Assembly: GCA_029252405.1 (NCBI GenBank)
Contig: JAQXBM010000087.1
Location: 52,736-116,735, forward strand
Origin: Crocinitomicaceae bacterium
GTDB lineage: Bacteria; Bacteroidota; Bacteroidia; Flavobacteriales_D; Crocinitomicaceae
Reading direction: 5' to 3'
Length of the DNA: 64,000 nucleotides
Part shown: in pieces, positions 60,077-64,000 of the stretch
How the letters are laid out: the number at the start of each line of letters is the position of its first letter
Position numbering within the stretch: the first letter of the stretch is position 1
The notes under the pieces: model-generated
What the model saw: only the letters and a program-made list of their open reading frames with translations
Database searches by the model: none
Told to the model about the DNA's origin: nothing
Program-made: the position numbers and the translations under genes

Positions 60077-60322
60077 CTATTTTTTTCGTGTGAGAGCAAT
60101 GCCTAGCAATACTCCTGCGACTCCTGCACCAATGACAACGCCCCAATCAGTTTCAGTTTCAACGCGGTCGATGTAAATGGTCTCCGGTTCGGGCTCAGGT
60201 TTGATTTTAAAGCCAAGCGCATAATCGTGCTCTAAGCGCAACTTTGGATCCAGTAGAACTTCCTTGCATCGATTAATGATGCGGAACATCGTGTTGGAGG
60301 GGAACATCCAAATCGATTTCAT
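60077..60322 (-). CDS. Small hypothetical membrane protein
   Basis: 81 aa; C-terminal TM 'WGVVIGAGVAGVLLGIALTRKK'. Confidence 0.6.
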   Translation of the reverse strand: MKSIWMFPSNTMFRIINRCKEVLLDPKLRLEHDYALGFKIKPEPEPETIYIDRVETETDWGVVIGAGVAGVLLGIALTRKK

Positions 60323-60425
60323 TTACGATGAAAGTGGAAACTTGATAGAACGAAGGGAAATTGCTGTTCGAACTCCTACAGAGCCGTTTTTCAGATATGA
60401 GTATTGGTAACTCAGCCCAAAAAAA

Positions 60426-60453
60426 GACCTCGCTCAACTAAATGAACGAGGTC
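60426..60453 (-). terminator. Terminator for the minus-strand hydrolase gene
   Basis: GACCTCGTTCA-TTTAG-TTGAGCGAGGTC then T-run on the minus strand. Confidence 0.8.
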
Positions 60454-60477
60454 GATAAATCTATTTGGAATCAACTA

Positions 60478-61704
60478 CTAGTTGACTACTAATTGCTTTC
60501 TTTCACGAATACCGCTTTCCTCATTTACTACTTCTACGAAGTAAACACCTGGCGTAAATCCTTCTAAGGAAATTACCGTGCTTCCAGTTTGAGCAGTTGT
60601 TGAGATCACTTTTCTTCCAGAGATATCAGACATTGAAAGCTCGAAACCATTCGCATTTGCCAATTTGATAGTCACTGAAGATTGTGCTGGATTTGGATAT
60701 AGTTCGAAATCCATGTTTGGTACAATTGTCTCTACACTAGCACCTGCTCCACAAATTAGCGGGAACAAAAACTCTAAAGAACGCTGTAAGATACTATCCG
60801 CAGCAGTTTGATCGCTGAAGTAGCTAACGTGTCCAGAACTATTGTCGTAAGTAATTAATTCAGAAGTGAGACCCGCGGCTTGTGCGTTTTGATTGACGAT
60901 AAATGAACCTTCCATGCTAATAATTGGAATACCCAATAATGATGCAGAACCACTTGCGTAAGGCACAGTACCGTCATTGTCATCATGCACAGAGAATACA
61001 GGAACATCAGAAGCGTCGATGTAATTTGCACGTCTCAATGCACCAGAGTAATTTAGAACGGCCAATATGTCCTCATCGTATTGCGTGTTGCTTGAACTGT
61101 TTCCTTGGAAACCACCGTTATCAACAATAATCGGATCAACGTATGCTTCAATTGGGTCTGTCTCGTCGAGCATTCCAGCGTGAAGTGCAACAATTCCACC
61201 TGCAGAAATTCCTCCTGCAATGATGAAGTTTGGATCAATTTTGTATGTATTAGTTGTTGCGGCATCCTCTTTGAAGAATCGGATAGCTGCTTTCATATCT
61301 CCTAGGGCTTTTACCACCGCATCCGTCATTTTCAAAGAATCAGGAATAGGGAAAAGAGGTCCGTTGTATAAGCGGTAATCAATTGCAGCACAAGCGTAAC
61401 CGCGTTGAGCGTAGTAATCACAGTATGCGTGCACATCGTCACGAGCTCCTCCAATAAAACTACCTCCGAAGGCAAATATTATCAACGGTCGCGAAGCTGC
61501 TACGTCTCCTGTAGGTTCGAAAAAGTCTAACAACAAATCTTGGTTTGAACCGTCGTAAGTATCGTTGTTTCCAAAAAGAATTCCGTCTGTTTGAGTTACG
61601 CTGTAAACAGGGTTTAAATAGCGTGTGCCGTCACAACTTGGGTGTTGTCCAAACGAAAAAGAAGAGATCGCAATAAATAATGCGAGAAGTATAGATGTTT
61701 TCAT
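60478..61704 (-). CDS. Secreted alpha/beta hydrolase (carboxylesterase) with T9SS type A domain
   Basis: 'RPLIIFAFGGSFIGGARDDVHAYCDYYAQRGYACAAIDYRL', 'IAGGISAGGIVALHAG'; C-terminal 'FELYPNPAQSSVTIKLAN...TPGVYFVEVVNEESG'. Confidence 0.93.
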   Translation of the reverse strand: MKTSILLALFIAISSFSFGQHPSCDGTRYLNPVYSVTQTDGILFGNNDTYDGSNQDLLLDFFEPTGDVAASRPLIIFAFGGSFIGGARDDVHAYCDYYAQRGYACAAIDYRLYNGPLFPIPDSLKMTDAVVKALGDMKAAIRFFKEDAATTNTYKIDPNFIIAGGISAGGIVALHAGMLDETDPIEAYVDPIIVDNGGFQGNSSSNTQYDEDILAVLNYSGALRRANYIDASDVPVFSVHDDNDGTVPYASGSASLLGIPIISMEGSFIVNQNAQAAGLTSELITYDNSSGHVSYFSDQTAADSILQRSLEFLFPLICGAGASVETIVPNMDFELYPNPAQSSVTIKLANANGFELSMSDISGRKVISTTAQTGSTVISLEGFTPGVYFVEVVNEESGIRERKQLVVN

Positions 61705-61998
61705 GAAGTAATTTTTAGTTCCTTGAATTTACTGCTTTTGATTGAAAGAGCAAATTTAAGAGTGGTGAAAGGTTGTTTTAGTGTTTGAATGGGGTCGGTT
61801 GAGATTATTCCATTGCTATTCACCTTGTCAACATATGATTAGTTCATCTTAATCAACTATCGTCGGGGATTAAGATTGGACACTTCAATGGTAGAAATGT
61901 AAAATCATTAGCCTAAAAACGTTAATCCATAAAAAAGCCTCACCTTTCGATGAAGCTTTCAATTTAAGTTGATTCAATCTCCAAAAATCAACAAGGTT

Positions 61999-62730
61999 TT
62001 ATTCTAGCACATTTGTAAGTGCATCGAAATAGCGGCTGGCAATGAAATTCGCTCCAGCTGCATTGTAGTGCACATCATCGGCAAGGAAACTATCTGAAAA
62101 TCCAGTTTGCATATCTACCACGATAACCTGAGAGATTGAAGTGCTCTGCTGCGAGGCTAGGGCAGGGATGTCCGTTTGCATTTGATCCAGGTATGACGTG
62201 AGAGTGGAAGTCATAGCGCTTGAATGAGCAGGGGCCATTTGTTCAATGATGATCGTCACATTCGGGTTCGCCGCTTGCAGTTTGTCGATGATGGCATTGA
62301 CATTTGAAATTGCTTGCGAATAGGGCTCACCATTCAAGGCATCATTTCCACCTGGAGAACTCAAAAGAACGATATCTGGTGCTCCAGACTTTGTCAACCA
62401 TCCTTCAATTTCCGCCAAAATTTGACTTGAAGTCCATCCACCTCTTCCTTCATGATCCACATCGAACGTTTGACCGTTGTAATCCGAATGGGACGCTTGA
62501 TCACTCATTGTTCCGATATAGTCGAAGGTATAGTTGCCATCCAGCAGTTTCTTCCAAAGTTCGTAGCGGTAACTTTCATATGATGGACTGTCTCCTTCAA
62601 CACGTGACGCGCCCAAGGGCATGATTTTGTTAATTGAAGTGGACTGAGGTTTCGGCTCTGTGTTTTCCTTTTTGCACGATACCAAGAGCAGTGCAGTAAT
62701 TACTCCAAGGGATAAGATGATTTTTTTCAT
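61999..62730 (-). CDS. SGNH/GDSL-hydrolase-fold lipoprotein
   Basis: Lipobox 'LLVSCKKE'; 'INKIMPLGASRVEGDSPSYESYRYELWKKLLDG', 'LLSSPGGNDALNG', 'FLADDVHYNAAGANFIASRYFDAL'. Confidence 0.88.
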   Translation of the reverse strand: MKKIILSLGVITALLLVSCKKENTEPKPQSTSINKIMPLGASRVEGDSPSYESYRYELWKKLLDGNYTFDYIGTMSDQASHSDYNGQTFDVDHEGRGGWTSSQILAEIEGWLTKSGAPDIVLLSSPGGNDALNGEPYSQAISNVNAIIDKLQAANPNVTIIIEQMAPAHSSAMTSTLTSYLDQMQTDIPALASQQSTSISQVIVVDMQTGFSDSFLADDVHYNAAGANFIASRYFDALTNVLE

Positions 62731-62865
62731 AGGGATGCGTTTTACTATTTAAAGGTAAAACAAGCAAGGTTGAATTTACCCTACCCCGTGAAGGAAAAAA
62801 GTGAAAATTTATTTTGTTCACTCTCTATATCATGAATAGTAGATGTGTATTGTTAAATACTATTA

Positions 62866-63474
62866 CTACCTATCCGCTTTCTCAAAGCACGGGAGCTTCT
62901 CGTAGATTGATTTATCATAGCCAACAACGTACATTCGGGTGTACTGCAATAGAGCAAGTTCTTTGAGATCCGCTTTTTTCAATTCTTTCGCTTTTCGTTT
63001 TCCTCGGATTTCTCCGTTTTTAACTAGTTCGAATTCCTTGAAATACTCTTCGAATTGTGTCTTCATTTGAGCAACGCTGCCTTTTATCTCACAGCCAGAA
63101 AAGTAAAGGCGACACATTTTCTCATCATTGTCAATCATAAAGTTCCGCATGTACCAACCATTTTCTGTTTTCACTAAAAAGGCCACACCAGAAGCTCTCG
63201 AGGCAATCATAGCGCTACTAACACGTTCAGATGAGGTTTGAATGTTAAACTTCTTTTTGATTTTGATGTAATCTCCAAGTTTTATTCCTATTTGGTGGTC
63301 ACGAAATATTTCTTCAATCCGAATGGTGTAATTGTGATCAGTGTGGTTCGTGATTTTGACATGGACAATGAGGTTGTTACCGAACAATATTTCGTGCATT
63401 TGCTGAGGCATAACTTCCGCATGAGCGCCAACAGAAGCAAAGGAAAATAACAATGAGAAAATTAGCGTCTTCAT
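62866..63474 (-). CDS. Secreted hypothetical protein
   Basis: 202 aa with signal peptide; no family recognised. Confidence 0.65.
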   Translation of the reverse strand: MKTLIFSLLFSFASVGAHAEVMPQQMHEILFGNNLIVHVKITNHTDHNYTIRIEEIFRDHQIGIKLGDYIKIKKKFNIQTSSERVSSAMIASRASGVAFLVKTENGWYMRNFMIDNDEKMCRLYFSGCEIKGSVAQMKTQFEEYFKEFELVKNGEIRGKRKAKELKKADLKELALLQYTRMYVVGYDKSIYEKLPCFEKADR

Positions 63475-63661
63475 ATTTTACGTTTAAATAGCCTTATGCC
63501 ACTTCATACTTGTGTTTTGTTGTCACATGAACTTCAAGCGCATCGGCATAGAATAGATGACATTCATGTTCAAAATCCACAAAAACCTCACCAAAATTAT
63601 CACTTTCACTTGGTTCGGTCCGAACATCTTCCTGAAAATAAAAATGTAATGCATGAAAAAA

Positions 63662-63681
63662 GGAGTTAGTTTCCTAACTCC
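63662..63681. terminator. Hairpin / possible terminator
   Basis: GGAGTTAG-TTTC-CTAACTCC, with A-run upstream and CTTCTT downstream. Confidence 0.5.
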
Positions 63682-63921
63682 TTCTTCGTTGTCCCACTAG
63701 GACGATGGAGAAGTGAGCAAACTAAAGGGGTGCGTGGGGTAGGGTAGCAGGTTTTGACGTTGTAATTTTAACAAATTGGTTGTCCTAGTAAGGCTCGAAA
63801 ACTGCACTCTACTTTTTGAAAGTTTCAATCCAATTTATAAAATTAATATCTGTTATTTTCAAAACTTAATCGCTGTATAAAACATAAATCATTACCTTCA
63901 CTACCCCTAATTATTATTCAG

Positions 63922-64000
63922 ATGAAACCAGTACTCCTATTCTTATAACGGCATTCACATTTTCATCGCTTGCGCAAAAACCGCTCAAAGATTTTTACCT
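63922..64000 (+). pseudogene. 5' end of a secreted-protein gene with an apparent frameshift in the signal peptide (truncated by window edge)
   Basis: ATGAAACCAGTACTCCTATTCTTA then TAA in frame; shifting frame at 63945 gives ITAFTFSSLAQKPLKDFY. Confidence 0.55.

Noticed and set aside
15942-63910. Recurrent (A/G)CCCC(T/C)-type words upstream of several genes (15945, 54972, 59659, 63902)
   Set aside because: Spacing to start codons varies from ~15 to ~125 bp and the consensus is too short to support a regulatory site.

Overview
This 64 kb window is chromosomal DNA from a Bacteroidota member. The order Flavobacteriales, possibly a Crocinitomicaceae/Fluviicola-like organism, is inferred from T9SS sorting domains, gene order and TAnnTTTG promoters. 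Most of it is ordinary core and envelope genes: two bamA/Omp85 paralogs flanking uppS, three tandem ompH/skp genes, murI, a coaX-OMP-TPR-lptC operon, kbl, alkD and tRNA-Phe. Around these are at least eight secreted proteins with T9SS type A or B C-terminal signals: a giant SprB-repeat adhesin, an HYR-repeat adhesin, two CotH kinases, an esterase and others. The observations most worth a second look are: (1) a full-length contractile-injection/phage tail sheath gene with no other tail genes in the window; (2) an alpha-oxoamine synthase fused to a GNAT/FemAB-like acyltransferase; (3) a 4-module (~900 bp) higher-order repeat in the SprB-like adhesin; (4) a family of 22-bp inverted-repeat intergenic elements, four copies confined to 9.5-19.7 kb, two of them followed by short tandem arrays; (5) a duplicated tRNA-Phe 3' end carrying a palindrome insertion; (6) a histidine-kinase-like protein whose H-box appears to have lost its histidine; (7) a signal-peptide frameshift at the right edge. 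All family calls come from reading the translations; no database search was run.
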